Source: Albimonas pacifica (GTDB lineage: Bacteria > Pseudomonadota > Alphaproteobacteria > Rhodobacterales > Rhodobacteraceae). Taken from it: a stretch of DNA of 64,000 nt. A program made the position numbers and the translations under genes. Under the pieces are notes generated by a model. That model did no database searches. It was not told the DNA's origin and saw nothing but the letters and a program-made list of their open reading frames with translations. The stretch covers positions 124,001 to 188,000 of the forward strand of contig NZ_FOQH01000007.1 of assembly GCF_900113695.1 (NCBI RefSeq), in the 5' to 3' direction. Below, in pieces: positions 17,944-28,202 of this stretch; position 1 is the stretch's first letter, and each line of letters begins with the position of its first letter.

Positions 17944-19230
17944 ATGCCGCGCTTCCTGTTCCCGACGCTGATCCTGGCGCTGCTGGCCGCGCCGGCGGCG
18001 CTGCTGGTCGCGACGGTGGAGCGCGAGCCGGCAGTGGCCGCCGCCCCGGTCCCCGACCCCGCCACCGCGCGCGCCTCCAGGGCGCTGGCGCTGCGCCTCT
18101 ACGGCGCGGCCAACGGGGACGCGCCGGTCGAGGTCGAGATGACGGCGCAGGAGATCGACGGCCTCTTCGCCACGGCCGCCCGCGCCTTCCCCGGCCTGCG
18201 CGGCCGGGCCGAGATCGACGCGCGGGCGCTGGACCTGCGCGTCTCGCTCGCCCCGCCGGCGCTCGCGGGGATCGGCTGGCTGAACCTCGCGGCGGAGGTC
18301 GCGCCCTCGGACCGGGGCCTGGAGCTGCGCCGCCTGCGCCTGGGCCGGCTGGAGCTGCCGCCGCAGACCACGCTGGGCGCCGCGCGCCGCCTCGCGGACC
18401 TGCTTTCGGAGCAGCCGGTGGGCAGCCTGCTGACCGCGATGGTGGGCCGGGTGGCGACGGCGCCGGGCGCGCTCTCGATCACGCTCGACCCCACGCTCGG
18501 CCGGGCGGAGGACGGGACCCCGGGCGCCGCCGACTCCCTGCGCCGGCTGGCGGGGGCGGATCTCGACCGCGTCGCCGCCCATTACGACGCGATGATCGAG
18601 GCGGCCTACCGCGGCGACCTGCCCCGCGACGGCTCCACCGCCGCCTGGATGGGCTTCGCGCTGGAGAGCGCCGCCGCCGCCGCGGCCGAGGGGCGCGACC
18701 CACTGCTCGAGACCCGCGCCGCGATCCTGGCGCTCGCCGCCCATTGCGGGGAGCGCTGGGCGGTCGAGGCCGCGGTGGGCGAGATCCCGGCCCCGGTGCG
18801 CGGCGGCCCCTGCAACCGCACCCGGCTGGCCGAGCGCAGCGACCTCAAGAAGCACTTCGTGCTGTCAGCGGCCTTCGAGACGGCGGGCGCCGCGGCCTTC
18901 TCCTTCGGCCTGGGCGAGGTGAAGGAACTGGTGGACGCCTCGGACGAGGGGACCGGCTTCAGCTTCGACGACATGGCCGCCGACCGCGCCGGCATCCGCT
19001 GGGCCGAAGCCGCCCAGGCCGCCGCCGCCGAGGGGCCCGAGGCCCTGGTCCGCGCCGCGCGCCTGTCGATGCAGGAGGCCGCGGTGATGCCCGCCATCGA
19101 CGACCTGCCCTCGTTCCTGCCCGAATCCGCCTTCCGCGACCGCTTCGGCGCGCTCGACAGCCCCGCCTACGTGGCGCAGGTCGAGGCGATCGACCGGCGC
19201 ATCGACCGCCTCCCCCTCCACGCCCGCTGA
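17944..19230 (+). CDS. Membrane-anchored or secreted protein of unknown function
   Basis: 428 residues. The N-terminal hydrophobic segment [20 protein letters not shown] is a signal anchor or uncleaved signal, so the rest is periplasmic. Residues ~50-190 look like a beta-rich domain with an [20 protein letters not shown] segment. The C-terminal half is helical and carries [20 protein letters not shown] and [19 protein letters not shown], which look like conserved motifs. Two cysteines (AHCGERW and GGPCNRT) may pair. I do not recognise a characterised family. 97 bp after the DUF2332 gene and possibly cotranscribed. Confidence 0.72.
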   Translation: MPRFLFPTLILALLAAPAALLVATVEREPAVAAAPVPDPATARASRALALRLYGAANGDAPVEVEMTAQEIDGLFATAARAFPGLRGRAEIDARALDLRVSLAPPALAGIGWLNLAAEVAPSDRGLELRRLRLGRLELPPQTTLGAARRLADLLSEQPVGSLLTAMVGRVATAPGALSITLDPTLGRAEDGTPGAADSLRRLAGADLDRVAAHYDAMIEAAYRGDLPRDGSTAAWMGFALESAAAAAAEGRDPLLETRAAILALAAHCGERWAVEAAVGEIPAPVRGGPCNRTRLAERSDLKKHFVLSAAFETAGAAAFSFGLGEVKELVDASDEGTGFSFDDMAADRAGIRWAEAAQAAAAEGPEALVRAARLSMQEAAVMPAIDDLPSFLPESAFRDRFGALDSPAYVAQVEAIDRRIDRLPLHAR

Positions 19231-19733
19231 GCCGCCCCCGCCCCGCAGGCGCCGCGCCGCGCGCGCGCCTCGTGGCCCGCGTCCCGCCCGCGGCGCATCC
19301 CCGCCGGGCGCCGCGCGGCGAGCGCCGTCCGCCCGCGGCCTCAGGCGCTCCGGCGCCCCGCCCCGCCCGGCCCGCCGCGGCCCGCGCCCCTGCCCGCCCG
19401 CGCGCCGCCTCTCCCGCGCCGCGGGCGGACCCTCCCCACCGGCGCGCGGCCCGGCGCGGCGCCCTGGCGCCGGCCGGGCCCCGGGGCCCCTCGCCGCCCG
19501 CGCGCCGCCCGCCTCGCGCCGCGGGCGGACCCTCCCCGCCGGCGCGCGGCCCGACGCGGCGCCCCCCCGACCGTCGCCCAATCGCCGCAGGTTTACCCAA
19601 ACGGCGCCCCCTGCGCCGCATCGCCGTCTTGCGGCGCCGCGTCATTTCGGTCATGGAGCGCGCAACCACGGCGCCCGCGCATTCGTAGCGGGGGGGCGCC
19701 CGCCCCCCGATTCCGAACCGACGGACCCAAACG
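19231..19733. other. 503-bp gene-free, extremely G+C-rich spacer before typA
   Basis: No credible coding frame: every open frame here is Arg/Pro/Ala low complexity with no ribosome-binding site. The segment contains a 74-bp imperfect direct repeat (annotated separately). The last ~130 bp become less biased and probably hold the typA promoter, but no clear -35/-10 pair can be chosen. Confidence 0.6.
19391..19564 (+). repeat. Two 74-bp direct repeats exactly 100 bp apart
   Basis: 19391-19464 matches 19491-19564 at 66 of 74 positions by eye, with an exact 100-bp offset and no gaps. The core GCGGGCGGACCCTCCCC is fully conserved except one base downstream. Two copies, no inverted termini and no enclosed gene. 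Consistent with a local duplication of non-coding DNA. Confidence 0.8.
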
Positions 19734-21563
<1,830 letters not shown>

Positions 21564-21790
21564 CGCTGCTTCCGCTTGTCCTGAATCCGGACGAATTCAC
21601 GGTTTCGCGCCCACTTGGTGTGGAACCCTGAGTTGTGTGCGCGCCCTAGTTGTGCGTAGAATTCGACGTGGCGTGACCGTGTCCGGGCGGGCCGCGTTAT
21701 TTCTGGCTGGTGCGAGCGCGAGTTGGTGCGATCGCCTCATATGCTCGGACCCAGAGTGAGAGTTCGAGTGTAGTCAGGAGCAAAAAACCA

Positions 21791-22171
21791 ATGAAGCATC
21801 CCGTAGACGCGCACGTCGGGAAACGTGTGCGCCACCGTCGCTGGATGATGGGCATGACCCAGCAGCAGCTCGGCGACATGGTGGGCATCAAGTTTCAGCA
21901 AATCCAGAAATATGAGACCGGCATGAACCGCATAAGCGCCTCGCGCCTGTGGGACATCGCCAAGGCTCTGGACGTTCCGATCAATTATTTCTTCGAAGGT
22001 CTGGAGTCGGAGTCGCTGGCCGACGCGGCCGAGACCGAGCCCGCCGCGGCCCGCGGCGACCTGCTGGCGGACAAGGAGGCGCTGGAACTGGTGCGCTCCT
22101 ACTACGCCATCCCCGAGAACCAGCGCCGTCGTCTGTTCGACCTGGCGCGGGTGCTGTCCGAGGCGGCCTGA
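21791..22171 (+). CDS. XRE-family HTH regulator, PraR/PhrR-like
   Basis: 126 residues. The helix-turn-helix spans roughly residues 10-67: MTQQQLGDMVGIKFQQIQKY then ETGMNRISASRLWDIAKALD. This arrangement and the following VPINYFFEGLE match the alphaproteobacterial PraR/PhrR-type regulators, which in rhizobia affect surface attachment, biofilm and quorum-linked traits. The C-terminal 55 residues are acidic then helical (YYAIPENQRRRLFDLARVL). The 227 bp before it are markedly A/T-richer than the rest of the window, suggesting a regulated promoter or a long leader. A CAGGAG site sits about 11 nt before the ATG. Confidence 0.88.
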   Translation: MKHPVDAHVGKRVRHRRWMMGMTQQQLGDMVGIKFQQIQKYETGMNRISASRLWDIAKALDVPINYFFEGLESESLADAAETEPAAARGDLLADKEALELVRSYYAIPENQRRRLFDLARVLSEAA

Positions 22172-22287
22172 CGCCGCTCCGCCGCGTCGGAAAGCAGACG
22201 GCCGCCGCGACGCGACGCCGGGGAGGGACCCGGTGGAGCGCGGGGACGCGGCGCCTTGAGAGCCATCCGGCAGGCGTTCGAAACAGG

Positions 22288-22327
22288 GAGCCGGGAGCGT
22301 AGGGGTGCGCTCCCGGCTCTTTCGTTT
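22288..22327 (+). terminator. Rho-independent terminator downstream of the XRE regulator
   Basis: A 12-bp perfect stem (22288-22299 with 22308-22319), 8-nt loop and a TTTCGTTT tail on the plus strand. It lies 117 bp past the XRE stop, so that message carries a substantial 3' UTR. Confidence 0.9.
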
Positions 22328-22618
22328 CAGCCCCCCGCCACGCGCCCCCCACGCCCGCAGCCGCCGGCCCCGCGCCGCTCGCCCAGCGCGCGAACCCGCC
22401 TCGCGCCGTCCCCCTCCGAAAAGCCCTCCGAAATGCCCTCTGCGCGTCGCCTCCCAGCCGCGTCCGAGAGCCCTGACCAGGCCCCCCGGGGCCCGCCGGT
22501 CGCCAAGCCCGCGCCGCAGAGGCCCCGGGGCGGGACGCGCCGGGCGAAGCGTGCTATGCGCCGGGTTCCGCCCCGGCGATCCCGCCGCCCCTCCCCTTCG
22601 CCCGGACCCTCGCCGCCG

Positions 22619-23437
22619 ATGACCGACGCCGCCTCGCCCTCGCTCCGCCTCCAGGTCGCCGACGCGCTCGCCGCCGCCCGCCGCGCCGCCGACGCCGCCC
22701 GCCCCGCCGCGCTGGCGCATTTCCGGGCCGAGGGGCTCTCGGCCGAGAACAAGGACGCCGCCGGCGGCTTCGACCCGGTCACCGCCGCCGACCGCGGGGT
22801 CGAGGCCGCGATCCGCGAGGTCCTGGCCCAGGAGCGCCCCGCGGACGGCGTGCTGGGCGAGGAGCAGGCCGCCCGCCCCTCGACCTCGGGCCTGACCTGG
22901 GTCGTCGACCCGATCGACGGCACCCGCGCCTTCCTGATCGGCGCCCCCACCTGGGGCGTGCTGATCGGCCTCAACGACGGCGCCCGCCCGGTGATGGGCC
23001 TGATGGACCAGCCCCATGTCGGCGAGCGCTTCTGGGGCGACGGCGACAGCGCCTGGTGGGCGAAGGACGGCGAGGCCCCCCGACGGCTGCGCGCCCGCCA
23101 GGGCGTGCCCCTCGCCGAGGCCCGCCTCTGCTCGACCTTCCCCGAGGTGGGGACCACGGACGAGCGCCTCGCCTTCGAGCGCGTGCGCGACCGCGCCCGC
23201 CTGACCCGCTACGGCCTCGACTGCACCGGCTACGCGCTGGTCGCCGCCGGCGGCGTCGACCTGGTGGTCGAGGCGGGCCTGCACGCCTACGACGTGCAGG
23301 CCCTGATCCCCATCGTCGAGGGCGCGGGCGGCGTGATCACCACCTGGGACGGCGGCGACCCGCAGGACGGGGGCCGCGTGCTGGCCGCCGGATCGCGGGC
23401 GCTGCACGCCGAGGCGATGGCGCTGCTGGCCCTCTGA
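22619..23437 (+). CDS. Inositol-monophosphatase-family phosphatase, probably histidinol-phosphatase type
   Basis: 272 residues of the Mg-dependent IMPase fold. Metal-binding motifs: the GEEQAA glutamates, WVVDPIDGTRAFLIGAPTWG (DPIDGT signature) and the C-terminal AYDVQALIPIVEGAGG. The IDGTRAF...P-x-W-G pattern resembles the HisN histidinol-phosphatases common in Alphaproteobacteria rather than SuhB or CysQ, but no other his gene is nearby. The ATG is taken just before the Ser/Leu-rich first helix. The frame is open further upstream but Pro/Arg-rich and non-coding in character. Confidence 0.82.
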   Translation: MTDAASPSLRLQVADALAAARRAADAARPAALAHFRAEGLSAENKDAAGGFDPVTAADRGVEAAIREVLAQERPADGVLGEEQAARPSTSGLTWVVDPIDGTRAFLIGAPTWGVLIGLNDGARPVMGLMDQPHVGERFWGDGDSAWWAKDGEAPRRLRARQGVPLAEARLCSTFPEVGTTDERLAFERVRDRARLTRYGLDCTGYALVAAGGVDLVVEAGLHAYDVQALIPIVEGAGGVITTWDGGDPQDGGRVLAAGSRALHAEAMALLAL

Positions 23438-23540
23438 GGCCCCGCGGAGGGACCGCGCCGCGCCCGGCGCGGCGGCGAGCCGGCAGGCGGATCGCCCGGC
23501 GTGCATTGACTGCACCGGGGCGCCGCGTCAGGAAGCGCGG

Positions 23541-24299
23541 ATGTCCGCCCCCGACTTCACCTCCGCCGCCGAGCGGCTGCGACTCGACCAGGCCATGGTC
23601 GCGCGCGGTCTCGCCGACAGCCGTGCGCGCGCCCAGGCGCTGATCGCGGCCGGCGCGGTGACGGTCGACGGCGCGCCCGCCGCGCGCGCCTCCGCCAAGG
23701 TCGGGCCGGGCGCCCGGATCGCGCTGGTCGCCGATCCCCTGCCCTGGGTCTCGCGCGCCGCGCTGAAGCTGGAACATGCGCTCGACGCCTTCGGCCTGGC
23801 GCCGGCGGGCGAGGCGCTGGACCTCGGCGCCTCCACCGGCGGCTTCACGCAGGTGCTGCTGGCCCGCGGCGCCGCCCGCGTCCATGCCGTCGACGCCGGC
23901 CGCGACCAGCTTCACGCCACGCTGCGCGCCGATCCCCGCGTGGTCAGCCTCGAGAGCCTCAACGCCCGCGACCTCGCCCCCGGCATGGTCCCGGCGCCCG
24001 ACTGGATCGTCGCCGACCTCTCCTTCATCGGCCTCGCCAAGGCCCTGCCGCCGGCGATGTCGCTGGCCAGGCCCGGCGCCCGGCTGGTGGCCCTGATCAA
24101 GCCGCAGTTCGAGGCTGGCCCCGCCGACGTCGGCCGCGGCGGCCTGGTGCGCGACCCGGCCGTGCACGCCCGCGTGCGCGCCGAGGTCCGCGCCTTCCTC
24201 GAATCTTCCGGCTGGAGCGTCACGCACGAGGGCGAAAGCCCGATCGAGGGCGGCGACGGCAACCGGGAATTCCTCATCGCAGCGGAGAAGCCACGATGA
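23541..24299 (+). CDS. tlyA: TlyA-family 16S/23S rRNA 2'-O-methyltransferase
   Basis: 252 residues. The N-terminal S4 RNA-binding domain (residues ~12-70) contains RLDQAMVARGLADSRARAQA and GAVTVDG. The FtsJ-like Rossmann domain follows with LDLGASTGGFTQVLLARGA (SAM motif I) and VADLSFIGL, then LIKPQFEAG with the catalytic lysine. Enzymes of this family 2'-O-methylate cytidine in rRNA; older annotation as hemolysin reflects indirect effects. Overlaps the downstream RNA methyltransferase by ATGA. Confidence 0.92.
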   Translation: MSAPDFTSAAERLRLDQAMVARGLADSRARAQALIAAGAVTVDGAPAARASAKVGPGARIALVADPLPWVSRAALKLEHALDAFGLAPAGEALDLGASTGGFTQVLLARGAARVHAVDAGRDQLHATLRADPRVVSLESLNARDLAPGMVPAPDWIVADLSFIGLAKALPPAMSLARPGARLVALIKPQFEAGPADVGRGGLVRDPAVHARVRAEVRAFLESSGWSVTHEGESPIEGGDGNREFLIAAEKPR

Positions 24300-25555
24300 C
24301 CGACGCCGCCTCCGATCGTTCCGCGACCGAGCTCGAGATCGAGATCGCCCGCCTCGGCCGCCACGGCGACGGCGTCGACGCGGCGGGAGAGGTCTTCGCC
24401 CCGCTGACCCTGCCCGGCGAGACCGTGCGCGGCGCCGTCGTCGCCGGCCGCATGGAGACGCCCGAGATCCGCGTCGCCTCGCCCGAGCGCGCGACGCCCC
24501 CCTGCCCCCATTTCGGGACCTGCGGCGGCTGCGCCCTGCAGCACGCCTCCGACGCCTTCGTCGCCGACTGGAAGCGCGAGCGGGTGATCGAGGCGCTGGC
24601 CGCCCGCGGCCTCTCGGCAGAGGTGCGCCCGACCGCCACCTCCCCCGCCGGGACCCGCCGCCGCGCCACCTTCTCGGCCCGGCGCACCCGGAGCTCGGCG
24701 ATCATCGGCTTTCACGAGCGGCGCGAGGCGCGGCTCGCCGAGGTGCCCGGCTGCCTGCTGCTCGCCCCCGAGATCCTCGCCGGCATCGAGGGCCTGCGCG
24801 CCCTGGTCGTCGCCGGGGCGGGGCGTCGGGGCGAGATGAAGCTCGCCGTCACCGCGACCGAGGCCGGGCTCGACGTCGACGTCCGCGGCGGGCGCAAGCT
24901 CGACGCAGGCCTCAGGGTGGACCTCGCCGCCGCGGCGGGCCAGGCCGGCCTCGCGCGCCTGTCGTGGGAGGGCGAGCCGGTGGCCGCCCCGCATCCGCCG
25001 GTGGTGAGCATGGGCCTCGCGCGGCCGGTGCTGCCCCCCGCCTCCTTCCTGCAGGCGACGCCCGAGGGCGAGGCGGCGCTGGCCGCCGCGGTGGACGAGG
25101 CGGTGGGCCGCAAGGCGAACCGGGCGGCGGACCTGTTCTGCGGCGTCGGCGCCTTCGCCCTGCGCCTCGCCGAGCGGATGGAGGTCCGCGCCTGGGACAG
25201 CGACCGCGCGATGGTCGCCTCGCTGACCGCCGCCTGGCGCGGCGCCGGCGGCCGCCTGCGCCGGATCGACGCCGAGGCGCGCGACCTGTTCCGCCGGCCC
25301 CTGCTGGGCCCCGAGCTCAAGGGCCTCGACGCCGTGGTCATCGACCCGCCGCGGGCGGGCGCCAGGGCGCAGTCCGAGTCGCTCGCCGGCTCCGCGATCC
25401 CGCGCATCGCCGCGGTCTCCTGCAATCCCGAGACCTTCGCCCGCGACGCGCGGATCCTGGTCGACGGGGGCTATTCGCTCGACTGGGTGCTGCCGGTCGA
25501 CCAGTTCCGCTGGTCCGCCCATACCGAGCTCGCGGCCGCCTTCTCCAGGCGCTGA
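24296..25555 (+). CDS. Class I SAM-dependent RNA methyltransferase, TrmA/RlmD (m5U) family
   Basis: 419 residues. A TRAM-like N-terminus is followed by the Fe-S motif CPHFGTCGGC (C-x5-C-x2-C) with a fourth cysteine expected in the ~CLLL segment. The methyltransferase domain has ADLFCGVGAFALRLAE (SAM loop), VIDPPRAGA, and the catalytic AAVSCNPETFARD cysteine with a downstream glutamate region. The family makes 5-methyluridine in 23S rRNA or tRNA. Which site is modified cannot be decided. Translationally coupled to tlyA, forming a two-gene RNA-methylation operon. Confidence 0.92.
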   Translation: MTDAASDRSATELEIEIARLGRHGDGVDAAGEVFAPLTLPGETVRGAVVAGRMETPEIRVASPERATPPCPHFGTCGGCALQHASDAFVADWKRERVIEALAARGLSAEVRPTATSPAGTRRRATFSARRTRSSAIIGFHERREARLAEVPGCLLLAPEILAGIEGLRALVVAGAGRRGEMKLAVTATEAGLDVDVRGGRKLDAGLRVDLAAAAGQAGLARLSWEGEPVAAPHPPVVSMGLARPVLPPASFLQATPEGEAALAAAVDEAVGRKANRAADLFCGVGAFALRLAERMEVRAWDSDRAMVASLTAAWRGAGGRLRRIDAEARDLFRRPLLGPELKGLDAVVIDPPRAGARAQSESLAGSAIPRIAAVSCNPETFARDARILVDGGYSLDWVLPVDQFRWSAHTELAAAFSRR

Positions 25556-25675
25556 GGCCTCCAGGCGCCCCGACCCTCCGGCGCCGGGCGCTCCGCCCGC
25601 CCCCAGGGGCGCCCCGGGCCTGACCCGGGGCCTCTCGCGGCCAGCCTCCCGCACCGGCCTCGCCAAGCGCAGAGC

Positions 25676-25715
25676 GGGCCCTCGGCCGGTCAGCCGACCG
25701 ACCGGCCGAGGGCCC
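25676..25715. terminator. Strong G+C hairpin between convergent genes
   Basis: 16-bp perfect stem (25676-25691 with 25700-25715) around an 8-nt loop. It lies 4 bp past the stop of the minus-strand dehalogenase and 120 bp past the m5U methyltransferase. No T-run on either side, so it may block both polymerases or protect 3' ends rather than act as a classic intrinsic terminator. Confidence 0.7.
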
Positions 25716-25719
25716 CGCG

Positions 25720-26421
25720 TCAGGCCCCCAGCCGTTCCGCCAGCGCGCCGAAATCCTCGGCGATCACGTCCCACTCCTGCGTGATCGTCTCGGGCTCGCC
25801 GGTCCCGAACTCGTCCGGCCTCGGGATGAAGGCGGTCTGCAGCCCGGCGGCGCGGGCGGCGGCGAGGTCGCCGTCGTGGGCGGCGACCATCATCACCTCG
25901 CCCGGCGCCAGGCGCAGCGCGGCGGCCGAGGCGAGGTAGACCCCCGCCTTGGGTTTGTAGTCCCGCGCCACGTCGGCGCCCAGGATGCAGTCCCAGCGCA
26001 GCCCCGCGAAGCGCGCCAGCCGCACCATCAGCGAGGTCGAGCCGTTGGAGCAGGGCGCGAGCAGGAACCGCGCCCGCAGCCGCGCCATCCCCGGGAGCAC
26101 GTCCGCCCAGGGGGGCAGCGCCTCCCACGCCGGGTTCAGCGCGTCCCGGGCGGCGGCGTCGAAGGCGTCGGCGATGCCCAGCCTCTCCAGCGCGCGGTCC
26201 AGGTTCTCCCGGTGCAGGTCGTCGAGGGGGACGTAGCCCCGCCCGCCGTCGCGGATGCGCTGCATGGCGGGCTGGTACTCGTCCCGCCAGGCGTCGGCGA
26301 GCGCCTCCGGGGCCAGGTCGAGCCCCCGCTCGGCCAGCGCCGGCGCCGTGTAGGCCGCGACGCCCCCGCGCCAGTCGACCACGGTGCCGAACACGTCGAA
26401 GATCAATGCCTTGGGCTGCAT
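25720..26421 (-). CDS. HAD-superfamily haloacid dehalogenase, type II-like
   Basis: 233 residues. The nucleophile motif is IFDVFGTVVDWRG (Asp10 predicted). The second motif is LLAPCSNGSTSLMVRLARFA (Ser/Thr-Asn), then DYKPKAGVYLASA with the conserved lysine, and VAAHDGDLAAARAAGLQTAF with the acidic loop. The arrangement and DVFGTVVDW wording match 2-haloacid dehalogenases rather than phosphatases. A GGAGG site sits 7 nt before the ATG at 26421. Monocistronic. Substrate specificity is not certain: some members are general HAD phosphatases. Confidence 0.88.
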   Translation of the reverse strand: MQPKALIFDVFGTVVDWRGGVAAYTAPALAERGLDLAPEALADAWRDEYQPAMQRIRDGGRGYVPLDDLHRENLDRALERLGIADAFDAAARDALNPAWEALPPWADVLPGMARLRARFLLAPCSNGSTSLMVRLARFAGLRWDCILGADVARDYKPKAGVYLASAAALRLAPGEVMMVAAHDGDLAAARAAGLQTAFIPRPDEFGTGEPETITQEWDVIAEDFGALAERLGA

Positions 26422-26727
26422 GACGCGGCCTCCTCGCAAGTCGCTCTGGTCGCTGCGGAAGATCGCAGCGCCGCCCAGAATTGTCGAGCGCCCCGCGCGC
26501 CCCGGGCCCCGCCCTCGCCCGCGGAGCCGCGTCCGCCGGTCGTCCCCACGCCCGCCGCAGGAAACGGCGCCCGGGCGCGCCTCCGCCGGCCCCGCGCCGC
26601 GGGCGCGGCCTCCGCCGCCGGGGCCGCGCCTGCCGCGGCGCCGCCTGCGGCTTGACCCCATGCGCGGCCGGGGCTACGCCGCTTCGCGGCCGCGATCGGC
26701 CCACGATCCATGAGGAGCGCCCGCGAC
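26422..26727. other. 306-bp divergent intergenic region, dehalogenase / leuB
   Basis: Divergent promoters are expected here. The middle (about 26570-26660) is a G+C-only run with several short CCGCGGC-type palindromes. No attenuator-like leader peptide with Leu codons was found upstream of leuB. A GAGGAG site 10 nt before 26728 serves leuB. Confidence 0.55.
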
Positions 26728-27831
26728 ATGCCCGACAAACTCCTGATCCTCCCCGGCGACGGCATCGGCCCCGAGGTGATGACCGAGGTCCGCAAGGTCA
26801 TCGACTGGTTCGCCGCCGAGAAGGGCCTCGCCTTCGAGGTCGAGGAGGACCTGGTCGGCGGCGCCGCCTACGACGTCCACGGCAAGCCGCTGGCCGACGA
26901 GACCATGGAGAAGGCGCAGGCCGCCGACGCCGTGCTGCTCGGCGCCGTGGGCGGGCCGAAATACGACAAGCTCGACTTCTCGGTGAAGCCCGAGCGCGGG
27001 CTGCTGCGGCTGCGCAAGGAGATGGACCTCTTCGCCAACCTGCGCCCCGCGGTGTGCTTCGACGCGCTGGCCGACTTCTCGTCCCTGAAGAAGGACGTGA
27101 TCGGCGGGCTCGACATCATGATCGTGCGCGAGCTGACCTCGGGCGTCTATTTCGGCGAGCCCCGCGGGATCTTCAAGGAAGGCAACGAGCGGGTGGGCAT
27201 CAACACCCAGCGCTACACCGAGGGCGAGATCGCCCGCGTCGCCCGCTCGGCCTTCGAGCTGGCCCGCGCCCGCAACAACAAGGTCTGCTCCATGGAGAAG
27301 GCCAACGTGATGGAGAGCGGCATCCTGTGGCGCGACGTCGTCCAGGAGGTCCATGACGCCGAGTACCCCGACGTCGAGCTGACCCACATGTACGCCGACG
27401 CCGGCGGCATGCAGCTGGTGCGCTGGCCCAAGCAGTTCGACGTGATCGTCACGGACAACCTGTTCGGCGACATGCTCTCGGACGTGGCCGCGATGCTGAC
27501 CGGCTCGCTGGGGATGCTGCCGTCCGCCTCGCTGGGGCTGCCGATGGCGAACGGGCGGCCCAAGGCGCTCTACGAGCCGGTGCACGGCTCGGCGCCCGAC
27601 ATCGCGGGCACGGGCAAGGCCAACCCCATCGCCTGCATCCTGAGCTTCGGCATGGCGCTGCGCTACTCCTTCGGCAAGCTCGACGAGGCGGCGCTGCTGG
27701 AGCGGGCCATCGACGCGGTGCTGGCGGATGGCAAGCGCACGGCGGACCTGATGCAGGCGGGCGACAAGCAGCCGGTCTCGACCTCCGAGATGGGCGACGC
27801 GATCGTGGCGAAGCTGGGCGAACTGGCCTAA
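26728..27831 (+). CDS. leuB: 3-isopropylmalate dehydrogenase
   Basis: 367 residues, normal length. Oxidatively decarboxylates 3-isopropylmalate in leucine synthesis. Seen: [15 protein letters not shown] at the N-terminus, GAVGGPKYD, the substrate-loop arginines in [19 protein letters not shown], the Tyr/Lys region [12 protein letters not shown], and the metal/NAD segment [20 protein letters not shown] plus [19 protein letters not shown] second ATG at 26710 lies six codons upstream; 26728 is preferred because of the [13 protein letters not shown] start and ribosome-site spacing. leuC and leuD are not in the window. Confidence 0.97.
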   Translation: MPDKLLILPGDGIGPEVMTEVRKVIDWFAAEKGLAFEVEEDLVGGAAYDVHGKPLADETMEKAQAADAVLLGAVGGPKYDKLDFSVKPERGLLRLRKEMDLFANLRPAVCFDALADFSSLKKDVIGGLDIMIVRELTSGVYFGEPRGIFKEGNERVGINTQRYTEGEIARVARSAFELARARNNKVCSMEKANVMESGILWRDVVQEVHDAEYPDVELTHMYADAGGMQLVRWPKQFDVIVTDNLFGDMLSDVAAMLTGSLGMLPSASLGLPMANGRPKALYEPVHGSAPDIAGTGKANPIACILSFGMALRYSFGKLDEAALLERAIDAVLADGKRTADLMQAGDKQPVSTSEMGDAIVAKLGELA

Positions 27832-27858
27832 GGGTCTTCGATCTCGGACTGAGGGAAG

Positions 27859-27886
27859 GGGCGGCTTGCGGGCCGCCCTTTTCGTT
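27859..27886 (+). terminator. Rho-independent terminator of leuB
   Basis: 7-bp G+C stem (27859-27865 with 27872-27878) followed by TTTTCGTTT, 28 bp past the leuB stop. Confidence 0.88.
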
Positions 27887-27907
27887 TGTCGAGGCAGCGG
27901 TCTACAG

Positions 27908-27973
27908 GCGCCCTGCGGGCGGGCTTGGCATGCGCGCGCGTCGCGCGCGGCGGGCTGGCGCCCGCAGGGGCGC
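27908..27973. repeat. 66-bp nested palindrome
   Basis: Outer arms GCGCCCTGCGGGCG (27908-27921) and CGCCCGCAGGGGCGC (27959-27973) pair with a single bulge. The centre contains an inner palindrome GCGCGCGTCGCGCGC. Lies between the leuB terminator and the larger 161-bp palindrome. Confidence 0.7.
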
Positions 27974-27999
27974 TTCTGGAGCTCACCCAAGAACAAGCC

Positions 28000-28160
28000 G
28001 CGCCTGTTCTCCGCAGCCGCCCGTCGCTGAAGATGCCTGAGCGACTCGCCGGAAGCGGTCAAGGACAAGCCGCCTTCGGCGGTCGCTTCGCGATCCTTGA
28101 CCGCTTCCGGCGAGTCGCTCTGATCGGCATCAGCGACGGACGGCTCCGGAGAACAGGCGC
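28000..28160. repeat. 161-bp near-perfect inverted repeat (possible MITE or intergenic palindromic element)
   Basis: Left arm 28000-28064 and right arm 28095-28160 are inverted copies. The outer 31 nt match with two mismatches, the inner 26 nt match exactly, and an 8-9 nt unpaired patch separates them. The 30-nt centre carries its own small hairpin (28069-28083). It lies between convergent leuB and the DUF1203 gene, beyond leuB's own terminator. No open frame. Target-site duplications are not obvious. Whether it is repeated elsewhere in the genome cannot be seen here. Confidence 0.85.
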
Positions 28161-28202
28161 TCCCGGCAGGGCCTGGGGCAGGCCGGGGCCTCGGGGCGGG
28201 CG

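Noticed and set aside
13734..18065. Another ~1,440-codon minus-strand open frame across ispA, dxs and the DUF2332 gene
   Set aside because: Mirror of well-identified plus-strand genes, low-complexity translation, no start context.
19391..19564. Possible CRISPR or tandem array
   Set aside because: Only two copies, units too long, no spacer pattern and no cas genes in the window.
28000..28160. Palindrome as a tRNA, or as an insertion sequence with a transposase
   Set aside because: No cloverleaf, anticodon or CCA end, and no transposase frame. The arms fill almost the whole element.
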